Positions 52,337-63,494 are shown, numbered from the stretch's first letter. The stretch: DNA of 64,000 nt from Pseudoips prasinana (GCA_951640165.1 OX621256.1:1798001-1862000); one strand, 5' to 3'. Program-made: numbers and translations. The notes: generated from the letters alone by a model not told the origin.

Positions 52337-53035
52337 TCACTATTATGTCTTTGTGTCTAATCTCTTCCGATATACAGTTATGGTGCAACGTGGTCGATCG
52401 CCCTCAAATACTAAATCATTGGGACGTCAGGGAATGTTTGTATAAGCCCAGTTTGTTGCAGAGTGTATCAACAGTGAACAGTCTACGAAGTGTACAGTAA
52501 CTTTGTTTTATTTTTGTTCATTTCTGTGGTGTGTGATTTACGTAAGTACAATTTTATTGTTTTGTTTGTGAGATACCGCGATGTATTTTACGTGGCCGAT
52601 CAAGACTTTTCTTGAAAGGTGAATCCCATATCAGGGCGTGAAACCATTTACTTAGTTTGTCGCACGGTAGTTTGCGATATTCCGGTGAAGCAGTGAAAGC
52701 CTCTTAGGCTAACCGATTCGTCATGTGAAAATAAAAGGTAGTTTGCGATGTGTGTTACGAATTACGAACTAAGCTCGATCAGTAGACGTCGTAGTGTTGA
52801 TAGCTGTCGCCAGCGCCGCTCAGTATCGTGTGCATTGCATGATAGCCATGGTATATAGCTGTAGGTATTTACCACCGCTGAGGAATGTAACCTCAAACCG
52901 TTGACATCACGGTGTTGTATAAAATGTCATGCCGTTGTTTTGCGCCTAATGGTAGTGAGAGGATTGAGTGAGGAGCTGAAAAGCCTATGCTACAAGGTAT
53001 TGACAAAGCTTACTGAGTAACACTTGATAGTCTTA

Positions 53036-54592
53036 TCATTTTTTCAATTTAATACTCAATGTGTTATTTGCATTCTACAATGTAAATGAGTTGTTATTTA
53101 AAACCTAGTAGGTGTAATAACAGTGCACGTTCTCAAGCTACTTCTTAGCAGCGGAGTTATCAACATAAGTTTGAAGTCATCCTCTGAAGTTTGACTGCAC
53201 GTGTGGCGCAGTGGTTAAGATCATCGCGTGGTCATTCAATGACCCGGGTTCGATTCCCGTAAATTGCGTAAACTATTTGTGTGAACCATGAGAAGATGTT
53301 CCGAGTGTGGATGTACTTTCTGTCGGACGATTATATGTTTCGTCATATGTAATGATGTTATGTAAAATACTTGGCCATATTAAAGGACAAAGGTTACACC
53401 AAAGTGAGATCAGTCATGTTAGCAATCTCAAATCAAGTGAGTTATTGTCAGGTGTAGCCGAGTCGGAGAAAGGTGGTATGGTACACATTTCTCCGCCACA
53501 AAAAGTCTGACGGAAATGACAAATTTTTAGTCTCTGTCTCCGTTATCTCATAGAAGTTATTTTTAATTTGATCTAATATGTGTGTTGTGCGTTAGTGCTA
53601 TGTTTTCAGGATTTTGTTTTAGAAAGAGGATAATGATGATTTTGATGTTGTGCCAATTAGGGTTCATCAGATTTCTAAACCTTGAAATTGGACACGAATA
53701 ACCCAGGCATCGAACGAAGTAATTCAATCGCCTCAGAATGGTAGTTTGGATGCAATTAGCTGCGTAAGACAATGATTTTTGTATTTCTTCTATAATTCGG
53801 TAAGTTAAGAACCCAGGTGGTTCTGATATTACATGAAGGGACCTCTGTTGAGTTTTTCAGGTTTTTACGTAGAAATACGTTTCGTATAATTGTTACATCT
53901 AATAACGTGTATAAGTAAAAAAAAAAAAAAAAAACTGGCGCCTTTATTTTGAATAAGGCTAATTAAAAGAGTTCACGTTTGGTGATCGTTTGGTGATGTT
54001 CTCTATGTAATTAAATTCTCTTAGTCCACAGGATACGCGTGGATCCAAGAAGGTGTTAAGCAAACTATGGGCGCAGACTGCGGCCAGTACATGGCTTGCG
54101 TGGCAAGGTTTGTCAAGCGAGTGGTGTTGGAGGGCGAGTGTGTCACATGCTGTTTGGAGCAGGCTGCCGGCGTGACCCGGTGGCTACCTTCGGAGCTGGG
54201 GCCCTGAGGCGCCTGGTCTGGCGGGCGTGCGCCTGCGCGCGTGTCCGGCTGCTATGGGAGCTTAAACGCAGTTAAGTACATGATCCCGTGGCGTGGTGAG
54301 TGGACTCCCGATGTGTGTGGAGTCACTTTCCATGGTGCGTGACTTTAATTATTTAGGCACTTTGATATTTTGCTTAAACTAATTTTGTAAAGTTTTTGTG
54401 GACATGCTTGTGTGCCGAGCATTGTGTGTTGTTTTGAGAATTACAAATTGATTTAATGATTCTCTATTTGTGCAAAGTGTTTTTCGCAAAGGGCAAACAC
54501 ATTAAGGGAAGTTCTATCTTGCGGTTCGGATAGTCTCTGTCTTGGAGGTCCTCGTACTCAGATATGCTATCCTGGCTGACGGATACACTTCA
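53036..54592 (+). repeat. Repeat A2, copy inside the LTR element
   Basis: Same sequence as 47721-49277. The left flank is CACTTGATAGTCTTA and the right flank AGTAAGGTAGGGTTTC, both LTR-element interior. The retroposon boxes are at 53204-53214 (A) and 53247-53257 (B), and the A18 tail at 53917-53934. Confidence 0.92.
54032..54207 (+). pseudogene. Exon-like C-terminal frame (in A2)
   Basis: Second copy of the 57-codon frame at 48717-48892, with the same acceptor TTAGTCCACAG and the same TGA (54205-54207). Its presence in a mobile LTR element suggests that a host exon has been carried along. The element lies in sense orientation to the frame, so splicing from an upstream donor in the element is possible. 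Confidence 0.4.
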
Positions 54593-54719
54593 AGTAAGGT
54601 AGGGTTTCATGTTATTGGATGCTGTCTTGGAGTGCGCTCGGGCATGCGATCCTAGTATATGGGACATGCCTGGTGTGGTTTTGTGTCCCTTCCTTTATGC
54701 TGGGACGTGTGGTTCTGGA

Positions 54720-54795
54720 GCTGTGTGTTACACGTAGGGTCATGCCACGGGTTGGCCGCTGACGAGACGTGGTGCTGTGTGTTACACGTAGGGTC
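54720..54795 (+). repeat. Short internal direct repeat in LTR element
   Basis: GCTGTGTGTTACACGTAGGG, each followed by TC, occurs at 54720-54741 and 54774-54795. The 32-bp spacer is unrelated. Confidence 0.8.
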
Positions 54796-55144
54796 GTGGT
54801 GTGAGATATGTTTGTGTTAAATATTGACTGTGTTTTATTGATAATTTGGGTTGAAATACGCTTTTATCTGGAACTGATTAACACACGCAAAGTTATGTCT
54901 CACGTAAGTGCGCGTAGATCTCTAGCGAGTCGTGAAGTGGCACTCCCCCGACGGGAACTGCCCCGAGTGAACGTACAGATATCAGTTTATTTTATACTCT
55001 TGTGGTTAGGCTGAGTTAGGTGTGCTAAGCCTACATATGTGTCGAATTGTTGTTTGATTTTGGTGCGACACAAAGATTATGTTTTGAAGCTATCTCTTAT
55101 CTTTTATGGACATGTTTTTGTGCTGTAGTTTTGTGTCATTACAG

Positions 55145-55297
55145 AGTCTGACAATGACACAGAGGAGTGGCACGCAGCCTTCAGGAGTCGAGATGCCTGA
55201 TGAAGTTGATGAGCCACAACCCAGCACGTCCGCAACACGTGCTGCTGAAAGCTTGAGAATGTCGTTGCCAAGCCTGGAGACTGATCGCCAGAGTTGA
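55145..55297 (+). other. 3'-terminal frame of the LTR element
   Basis: After an acceptor-like TTTTGTGTCATTACAG (to 55144), 50 codons read SLTMTQRSGTQPSGVEMPDE, VDEPQPSTSATRAAESLRMS and stop at 55295-55297, 40 bases before the 3' LTR. The position and Pro/Ser/Glu-rich composition fit the C terminus of an element polyprotein or a spliced accessory protein. Uncertain. Confidence 0.35.
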
Positions 55298-55337
55298 AAG
55301 ATGGAGCCCGTGGACGGCCTCCTGTCAGAAAGGGCCG

Positions 55338-55640
55338 TGTAGAAGCGGAAAACTACAAGAGTGGGGATTTTCTATAAAAAGGCGATGCCTCGCCGGCATC
55401 GCTCTCTTTTTGGGCGTCCAACCTTGTCGAGGCCGTTACTCTGCCCGATTGCAGTTTGAGTTGTTAAAAGTCTTTATTATAATTGTTAGCCCGGTTTAGT
55501 TCTTGTATTTTACTTCCTTAGTTCGTTTTTGTTTATTTGAATAATAAATTTTGTTTGATAATACATTAGTGAGTATCGTTTCGTGCCGTGTCGTTTGTAT
55601 TAAAATTTGTTTTAAAGCTACTTCTTGCCTTATTCCTAAG
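55338..55640 (+). repeat. 3' LTR
   Basis: Identical in appearance to the 5' LTR; followed by AATAT (55641-55645), the second half of the target duplication. Confidence 0.92.
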
Positions 55641-55825
55641 AATATGTATAAAGCAGATTAACAATAATTACAATAATAATATAATTTACACAAAACAATC
55701 TCTCCTCCTGCATCTAAAATATAAAACATATGATTATATGTATTATTTAGTAATTTTATTGCTGTGCCTAATAGTCTACTTTGGATATAATAATTAATTT
55801 CTTCAAGTTAACGCCTAAAAGTAGT

Positions 55826-55899
55826 AACAATAAACTCGATTGGACCGTTTTTAATGCGGCAAAACGTATTTTACTCTGGGACCAATCGAGTTTACTGTT
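55826..55899. repeat. Inverted repeat with 21-22-bp arms
   Basis: AACAATAAACTCGATTGGACC (55826-55846) pairs with the complement of 55879-55899 with two mismatches. The 32-bp loop is TTTTTAATGCGGC-type. Not at a recognised element boundary. Confidence 0.65.
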
Positions 55900-55987
55900 C
55901 AGCCTCTGCAACCAAACTGCTGCCATGACCGAGCTGCTGCCATTTCGGCACACACTATCACACTGCGGGAGAATATATATATATGGC

Positions 55988-56432
55988 TACTTGTAAAACA
56001 CCAATAACCTCACAAGACAAGATAGCTAACATCATAAGCAACACCTTTTATTCTACGAGTTCAGACATAACACGATACATGAAAAAATATATATTTTATA
56101 AGTTTTTGTTGTACTCTCGATACATTTATAGGTCTATGTTTCATTCATACAACGCTCGACTCGCGATCGCTTGCGCTGCTAATAATACACTTTCATCGCC
56201 AGGTATTTATCTAGTTAATTTCACGACTTGATGTAGGTAAATTTGGATACCGCATGTTTACGTAATCTTTGTGATGCGCGTAGAGTTGTAAACATTAAGA
56301 CGGGAAATTAAATTAATAATTATTTTTGTATCAAAATAAAATCTAACAAAATATCAAAACTCGTAGAACAAAGGTTGTTGTTTGTGGTGTTAGCTATCAA
56401 CTCCTGCGAGGTTGTTGGTGTTTTACTAGTAA
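55988..56432. mobile_element. Long-TIR MITE, copy 3 (complete)
   Basis: The left end TACTTGTAAAACACCAATAA and complement of the right TACTAGTAAAACACCAACAA. The inverted repeats run to about 65-70 bases (GCTAACAYCAYAARCAACA included). Length is 445 bp. This is the best reference copy because nothing interrupts it. The target duplication was not found. Confidence 0.85.
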
Positions 56433-56621
56433 CCCTGTAGAGGTACAGGTATACACTACTTATATATTATTTACGTATTTCATCAGGAAGTTAGACAGCA
56501 TTTAATTCAAAGGCAGCAGAAAGCTATCAACACGAGTAAAATCCTGATTCTTTAAAAAATAATGCGTAGAACAAATTAAAACTTATAAAATATTATTATT
56601 ATATTGTACATACAACTTTTT

Positions 56622-57385
56622 GGAAAAAAAATATTTGAGTATATAGTCTCAGATTTATTACAAAATTTGTTAAAATTAAAAACTTTGACTTATCTATTCA
56701 AATGGTTGCGTGTCTAATAAATCATATATTAATTATTATACACATAATACTATAAAACACATATATAACAATACAAAGATTGACGTTAGTTGGGTTGTCT
56801 CCATTAAGATTATCCGCCGCGGCCGAAGTCCGCCCACGAGCACAATTACAGTTCGAACCCATGAGTGCATTTCCGCGTTAGAGGCTAATACGCTGGCCCG
56901 GTCATCTTCTGTTGCTTCTAGAAAGATTGAATAGCTGCAAGTCGGCGTTGTTCAGAGTATCTTCGGTGAGTTACTCGCCAGATGCTTATGCTAACCGTAG
57001 CCTGGTACTATTACCAAGCTACGGTCAGCATAGGCACCTAACGAGTACAGTTCCAACGTAGCACGGTGCTTTTAACCTGCAGAGGTTCACTTCGCTCCGA
57101 TACAAAATATTCTACAATACAAATATGTTGTAAATCTAGGCGGTGAAGTACATACATCACCTAGATATAATAAATATATTTTTCGCAAAATTCATAATAC
57201 GTTCATATCAAAAGACCTTAAGTATATTTTACTATATACGTCTTACATATCTTTTACAAGATAGTTTCCACAGATAGTATACAAATAAATAGTGTATAAA
57301 CACATCTTATAAAACTATTTTCCATCTGCAATGATAGAGGGATAAAATAAAAAATAAAAAAGGTTTTTATTCGCGTAGACATTAA
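56622..57385 (+). repeat. Repeat B2
   Basis: TTTGAGTATATAGTCTCAGA .. GATTGACGTTAGTTGGGTTG .. ATCCGCCGCGGCCGAAGTCC .. TTCGAACCCATGAGTGCATT, then the hairpin block and the AATATGTTGTAAATCTAGGC block, matching B3. It is broken off at the start of the tail block (TTTTTATTCGCGTAGACATT) where LINE C begins. Confidence 0.8.
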
Positions 57386-57736
57386 AATAAAAATATTAAA
57401 AATAAAAATTGTTTATTTTCACACAAAACAAATAATTTAAAAAGTTGTAGTTCCTGATTCCCAAACTAATACACACAAAATAAAAGAATTTACAAAAATA
57501 TTACAAAAAATTACAATCATATGAAAAAAAAACTTAAATAAGCAGTAAAATTACGATACCATTACTAACGAGTTAATGTGTGAGTAAGTGAGTGTGTGTG
57601 CGGTGCGCGCGTGTGTAATGTAAGTGTAAGTGTGCGCGCGCGTGTCAGTAGGTAATACAACTGAAATTAAATCAGCAGTTGCTTTGTTTCATTATAGCTG
57701 CAGTTCATAAGCCAGTTCCTGACAGCTTTTTTGCAT

Positions 57737-60578
57737 TTAAATTTTTTGATGCATATAGTTGTATAATTTTATACTAACTGCATCAAATTGCCGTTTACTA
57801 AAAGTTGTATTACATTTCAGCCCGCGAAATATGTTTCTTGAGCTACGTTTGCCGATAAGACGGTTTAAAGTGGGAAGTTGGGAATGATGCAGGCGTAAGA
57901 CCGATCGGAGAATATAAAGTTTCCTAACCCCTAAGACCTTACATTCGGAGTAAAGCGTATGAGTTGCGTATCTACGTGGTTTGCCAGTCATAACCTTCAA
58001 AACCGCTCTTTGAGCCCTTTCCAGCTTTATAAGTAAGGTTTTACCACATCCGCCCCAGGCACAAATACAGTAGGTAATTAAGGATTGGCACAAAGAGAAA
58101 TAGACTATTCTTAAAGTGTTTATGTCTCCGCATTTATTTAGTTTCTTAAAGATGAAAATGAGTTTCCGAATACGCGATGTCAGAGTATTTATATGTGGAA
58201 CCCAAGACAGTACCTCATCTATGTGTATTCCCAGGTATTTGACATTCTGGACTCTTTTCATAGCTAAAAAATTGCAGATTTGTGGCGGTGTACACGTATG
58301 AGCTCGTAAAACTAAAGTTTCATAATATTCTATTTTTTAAAGAGAATGGAACAAACTGGGACTTGGCTACATTGAGTGTAAGCTTATTATTGGTTAGCCA
58401 TGACATAACAAGTCTGAGAGCATTTTCTGCATTTAACTGCAACTCCGTAAAATTGTTTCCACTTACTATGAGCGCGGTGTCATCGGCATATGTATAAATG
58501 TTGCAATTTGGACTATTTAATTTACAGAGCTCATTAATATAAATTAAGAATAGGGTTGGGCCCAGGATTGATCCTTGGGGCACTCCATAATTTAATTCTA
58601 TGTAATCACTCGTATGACATCCTATTTTAATACTTTGAGTCCTGTTATTTAAATAGTCCTTATATATTGTGAGTTGATCACCACGAACTCCAATTTGTTC
58701 AAGCTTGTTCACAAGGATGGGAATAGAAACAGTGTCAAAAGCCTTTGAAAGATCCAGAAAAATACCTTGACATTTACGTTTTGCATCTAAGTGGTTCGTT
58801 ATTTTGGAAGTAAGGGCAAGCACTGCATCTTCTGTGGAAATACCTTTTCTAAAACCAAACTGATTATCACTAATAATATTAAACTTATCTAGAAACGATA
58901 TTAACCTTTTGTTGAGAATATTTTCTAAAATTTTTGACAGTGATGGCAGTACTGAAATTGGCCTATAATTATTGACACTGCTTCGGTCACCTCCCTTGTA
59001 AACAGGATGAACAATGGCTTTTTTAAAACATTTAGGAAACTCGCCCCTTGTTAGTGCTAAATTACATAAGTATGTAATTATAGGAACTAATTTAAAACAA
59101 CATGCTTTTAGAATTTTGGAAGGAATGTTATCACAACCAGCAGCACTATTACTTCTTAAGTTCATAAGTATCGATTGTATTTCAGATTCATCTGTATTTA
59201 AGAGTACCAGAGAATTACAGATAGTTAAGAAGATAAGTTGGTTACGAGATGAGACCAAGTTGTTAGGCTGTTGATCAGAAAGTTTGGAAGCCAAATTTTT
59301 ACCAACATTAGAAAAGTGCTGATTGGTACCATTTAGGGACTGTTTTACGTCTTGTGTTATATGAAGAAGTTCATTGGCTGGGTTATTTCGATTTGTCGAA
59401 ATATTAGTAATCTTTTTGATAGCGTCCCAAGTAGCTTTCATATTGTTGCCAGCCAATCTAAGTGTGCTGGAGTCATGTTCAGCTTTCAGTTTATTTAGGA
59501 GAGCATTACAATAATTTCAGTATCGCAAGTAGGTGACTTTTAGAGTTACGTTATTCGGATTATTTTTCAGTTTAAGATGCATTTTATCTCTATTTTGTAT
59601 ACACTTTAAAAGATCTGGTGTTATCCAGGGTTGTATAATTTTCTTTTTTCTAGAAACCCGTATATCGGAGGTATGTTTGGCGATTGTGTTCGAAATAGTG
59701 TCGACAAGGAACTCAGCTGCCTCATGTGCTGTATTATAGAAGTATATAGGGGAGAAATCCAATTCATTAAGATCTTTTATGACCATGTCAAAGTTAGTTT
59801 TTTTATACATAGAAGAGTTCAGGTTCTGTCTAGGTAAATGGGATTTTAAGCATATAAAAGTTCGATTATGGTCGGTAGTGTAGTTTTCTATGATAATAGT
59901 AGTCGAGGAATTTTTAGTTTTCAACATTATATGGTCAATACATGAATTACCGCGGGTAGGTAGTTGGTGTGCAGGTAAGAGTCCATGAAAGGCTGTGAGG
60001 TCTAAGTACTAGGAGGAAATATTGTCATTGTTTGTAGGAGAAATGTTTATATTGACGTCACCCATGAGACATACAGATTGATAGTGAGGAATCGTTTGAA
60101 ATACGCTGTCTAGGCTATTTAGAAAATTATCTATATATTTATGTGAAGGAGATCGATATAATGCAATCAAAGCTACGCAACTATCTATCTGGCATACTAA
60201 GCAGTTTCCATCAATGAAATTTGGTTCATATACCTTACATTTCAGTTAAGTTTTTGAATATAATACCACTCCTTCATTTTGGCTTGATACGTTCAAAGTA
60301 TAGTGGGTAACATAACCATTTAGTTGCGGTATATTACGAGACTCATAAATCCAACACTCGGATAGGATTATAATGTCGCACTCAACATTAATTTGCTCGA
60401 ATAGCACTAGGAGTCCATTAAAATTGCGGTTTATGCTACGTATATTGAGATGTAAGAAAGTAAAAGCGGAAGCGGTATTACCTAGAATGTTCATGCAATT
60501 TTCAGGGGTGCAAGTATGCGCGTCAGAAATATTAATTAAGTCGATATCACGTGAAACATTATTATTATGTTGATTCAT
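57737..60578 (-). pseudogene. LINE C ORF2 pseudogene
   Basis: The endonuclease starts at ATG 60578 (MNQHNNNVSRDIDL, FLHLNIRSINRNFNGL, IIILSECWIYES) and breaks near 60246; GDVNINIS is readable at about 60060-60040. A second open piece (59927-59517) covers the endonuclease end and the linker (KKKIIQPWITPDLLKCIQNR). The piece 59456-58320 is most of the reverse transcriptase, with NYRPISVLPSLSKILENILN, GIFLDLSKAFDTV, GVPQGSILGPTLFLIYINEL and TYADDTALIV (YADD in place of FADD). The last piece (58261-57737) is the thumb and C terminus (VKYLGIHIDEVLSW, CQSLITYCICAWGGCGKTLL). Frameshifts separate the pieces. No RNase H. Confidence 0.88.
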
Positions 60579-60811
60579 AACTGTAATATTATAAGAATTA
60601 GGGCATACTTTAAGACACGGCTTATGTTATGAGATGTGTGTGTAGTAGTAAGATTCCATAGTAGTAATCGTCTGATGTGATTGATTAGTTTAGTGTTTGT
60701 GTTAACTCTGAAACTTATGTTCAAGCAATGTTTGTAATAAAGAATATGTAAATAACAGGTATGATATATATCACATGCTAGTATGGTAAACAGTATTAAA
60801 ATATATCGCAT
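60575..60811 (-). other. LINE C inter-ORF frame, ATGA overlap with ORF2
   Basis: A 78-codon AT-rich frame ends with TGA at 60577-60575, which overlaps the ORF2 start codon as ATGA. It mirrors the inter-ORF frame of LINE A (stop one base before ATG). The peptide is Ile/Leu/His/Tyr-rich and has no domain. Confidence 0.35.
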
Positions 60812-61193
60812 AGAGCATCTACAACTATAATAACAAACCAGATTAATTAATATAAAGCAAACTAAGAAACTATATTCGCGAGAAACTAGTAGTCATTCTT
60901 GTGGACGAAGCTTATTAAGGCATTCCATGTTTCTTACATTAATGGCCTTAAGGCCCTCTTCTTTTCTTATATATTTCCATTGATTACCCAACAAAATTTG
61001 TACATGTTAGATTTGGCGAATTCCCTAGCTTCGTAAAACAGCTTACTCAACATCGGCGAGAGACGCTCTGCTACGTAAATAGGTACACGATTTCCTTTTA
61101 TACCAATCGACTCAGAATTCAGTTGAATCACGTTCCTTATTATATGTGCGTACAGCTTGGAGTACCTTGTTTTTCATCAACACGGATTGAAAT

Positions 61194-61499
61194 TCAGCAA
61201 CTACCGAGGTTTTGGTTCCATTTTATAAAGGCAATAGATTGAACAATCCCATCAGTCGTTTTTTTAATGTCTTCTCCTTGTTGTTTGAGTGCGGTTGTTG
61301 TATTTAATAAGGTATTTATGCTATGCTCCTGCTCTTTTTTCCATGTGGTTAGCATAGATTTAATTTCCTCTTTGAACATTTCGAAATCCGTTTGAGTCTT
61401 TGGTCTTTTTCGCTCTGGAGTTTCATTAGTTGAGTTATGAGGGTTCAAAAGTGTTTGTTGTGAAACCTTATTTGGCGACACACGGGGTGTTTTAGGCAT
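61194..61499 (-). pseudogene. LINE C ORF1, N-terminal remnant
   Basis: MPKTPRVSPNKVSQQ .. FEMFKEEIKSMLTTWKKEQE is homologous to LINE A ORF1 (FLLEFKEEIKNMLWNWRAEQ). The coiled coil starts but the frame is lost at 61194. RRM-like remnants are spread through 60900-61190 (for example FREARNSPNL-type words at 61005-61060 in another frame). Confidence 0.75.
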
Positions 61500-61991
61500 A
61501 ATGCACGAATTGACGACGGGACGCAGTTACTCGGTTACTTGACCGTCCAATAATATATAACTAAATAGCTCGTTATTGCTGCACTTAAAGCTTAATCGCT
61601 AACTTTAAACTCGTAAACGTATGGTCTGCACCTTTGTATATACATACATTCCAACAGATACTAAGCAAACAATACTGTAGCACCGTCACACCACAGCTCC
61701 GTAGATACGTAGTGCAGTGGTGACTCATCGTTAAGTAAGATAACTGCTTCAGAATGTACCAGGAGCGCAGCTAACGTCGGAGCTTCTGTGAGTGCGTAAG
61801 CGCAGCGGGCAGTGTACTACGGTGGGCGTAGACCGATTGTAGGCGGTACAAACGGTTCCGTTCTCTTTGTTACTACTGGGTCCCTGGTATATTGCACTTA
61901 TTTAAATGTTTGAATTAATTTAAAATATAAAATAAACTGACTTTAATTAAGTATCAAAAGCACGTCTGAACAGCTCAGAGGTCCGGGGGAG

Positions 61992-62885
61992 AGGAAAAAT
62001 AGTTTGAGTATATGTCTCAGATTTATTACAAAATGTGTTAAAATTAAAAACTTTGACTTGTCTATTCAAATGATTGCGTGTCAATCATATATTAATTATT
62101 ATTATTAAAACACATATATAACAATACAAAGACTGACGTTAGTTGGGTGGTCTCCATTAAGATTAGCCGCCGCGGCCGAAATCCGCCCACGAGCACAATT
62201 ACAGTTCGAACCCATGAGTGCATTTCCGCGTTAGAGACTAATACGCTGTTTGACTAATCTTCTGTTTCTTCTAGAAAGATTGAATAGCTGCAAGTTGGCG
62301 TTGTTCAGAGTATCTTCGGTGAGTTACTCGCCAGATGCTTATGCTAACCGTAGCCTGGTACTATTACCAAGCTACGGTCAGCATAGGCACCTAACGAGTA
62401 CAGTTCCAACGTGGCACGGTGTTTTTAACCTGCAGAGGTTCACTTCGCTCCTATACAAAATATTCTGCAATACAAATATGTTGTAAATCTAGGCGGTGAA
62501 GTACATACATCACCTAGATATAATAAATATCTTCTTCGCAAAATTCATAATACGTTCATATCAAAAGACCTTAAGTATATTTTATTATATACATCGAACA
62601 TATCTTTTACAAGATAGTTTCCACAGATAGTATACAAATAAGTATCGTATAAAACACATCTTATAAAAATAATTTCCATCTGCAACGATAGAGGCATAAA
62701 ATAAAAAGTTATTATTCACGTAGACTTTAAAAAAGCGCTTGAAATAGTCAGAACATGTTTGTAGAAATATAGTTGTATACATTATTATTTCTAGTTACAT
62801 AGATATTTAGGTACACGGATTGTATGCAAACATTTATAAAATTTATTTTATAATAGCAATTATATTTAGCTAGCTTGTATTAAGG
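61992..62885 (+). repeat. Repeat B3, longest copy
   Basis: It includes all blocks: TTTGAGTATATGTCTCAGAT, GCCGCGGCCGAAATCCGCCC, TTCGAACCCATGAGTGCATT, the hairpin (TAACCGTAGCCTGGTA near 62343-62385), AATATGTTGTAAATCTAGGC, TTTCCATCTGCAACGATAGA, and the tail block (TTATTCACGTAGACTTTAAA .. TTTAGCTAGCTTGTATTAAG). The 78-codon frame at 62250-62486 is not conserved in B1. Confidence 0.8.
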
Positions 62886-62978
62886 ATTACACTAGCTGCC
62901 ATAGACAGCTTGTATGACTTACAATTAAGTCGAAGCCGGCCAAGGCGAACACGCTACCGCTAGATGAACTAGGCAGTC
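62886..62978 (-). repeat. Short SINE head fragment
   Basis: The minus strand reads TGCCTAGTTCATCTAGCGGT, AGCGTGTTCGCCTTGGCCGG, CTTCGACTTAATTGTAAGTC, like the A and B box part of the 14216 SINE. It interrupts the end of B3. Confidence 0.5.
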
Positions 62979-62984
62979 AATTTC

Positions 62985-63377
62985 ATTTCATTTATTCATA
63001 AAACAATTAACATTGGATGTGAATTTACAAATTTATAAAACATAATTACAAAATATACTCTTACTAATCAAGCATTCCATTTAATACACATCAGAACGCT
63101 TGGATGTCTTTAAGAGAACATTTGAAAGTAATTGTTTCTGTAACCGCCATATTATTCCGCTGGGCGTCGCTACACATTGCCGGTTACGTCAATATCAATG
63201 ACAGATTCTAAAAAATGTCGACTACCGGCGGCATTGTTAATTTCCCAGTATTTCATGTCATAAAATAACAGATGTGTAAATATGTATCGACACATTAGCC
63301 CCTCTGGAAATTGAAAGGAACTTGAAGCTAAGTGGTGAATACCTATAAAAGCTAGTGAGAAAGGAGTTTCCACTGAC
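62985..63377 (-). other. Intron-like sequence with LINE 3' end
   Basis: ATTTCATTTCATTTATTCAT (62978-63000) is the complement of a (TGAAA)n LINE tail. The remainder, up to the exon donor at 63377, has no frame or repeat and is taken as intron. Confidence 0.4.
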
Positions 63378-63494
63378 CAGTTCGTCAAGCTGTCGCGCGA
63401 GCTGGTCGTTGAGCGCCTGCACAACTTGCCGCTGTCCGTCCTGAGCAGCTAAAGCTAATTCAAGCTGGCTTTGAGCTAACTTAGCTTCTGCGTC
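63378..63494 (-). CDS. Internal exon of a host coiled-coil protein
   Basis: On the minus strand, CTGTTCCAG (acceptor, 63503-63495) precedes, and GTCAGTGG (donor, 63377-63370) follows, a 117-bp exon of exactly 39 codons in phase 0: DAEAKLAQSQLELALAAQDG, QRQVVQALNDQLARQLDEL. Codon use is GC3-rich in an AT-rich area. Heptad Leu/Ala/Val spacing indicates a coiled coil. The gene cannot be named; many cytoskeletal, Golgi and motor-associated proteins have such segments. Other exons must lie outside or be too short to see. This is the only exon here with good splice sites on both sides. Confidence 0.6.

Larger units (their letters stand above)
50665..55640 (+). mobile_element. Young non-autonomous LTR retrotransposon
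   Basis: Two 303-bp direct LTRs (50665-50967, 55338-55640) look identical, starting TGTAGAAGCGG and ending CTTATTCCTAAG. AATAT flanks the element on both sides (50660-50664, 55641-55645). A purine-rich AGAAAGGG lies 6-13 bases before the 3' LTR. No standard TGG-type primer-binding site follows the 5' LTR (ATCAGAAGTGAGATTC). The 4.4-kb interior has broken gag pieces, repeat A2 and a short 3' frame but no protease, reverse transcriptase or integrase. It must have moved with proteins from a relative. Gypsy-like by gag pattern; the superfamily is not proven. Confidence 0.9.
57386..61880 (-). mobile_element. LINE C, decayed relative of LINE A
   Basis: The minus strand carries, from 61880 down, a 5' UTR, an ORF1 remnant, an inter-ORF open stretch, a degenerate ORF2 and a (GT)n-containing 3' region (57580-57645). 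Layout and motifs follow LINE A (LNIRSINRNF in both endonucleases, QFGFR.G.STEDAV in both reverse transcriptases), but ORF2 is broken by at least three lesions. Confidence 0.85.
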
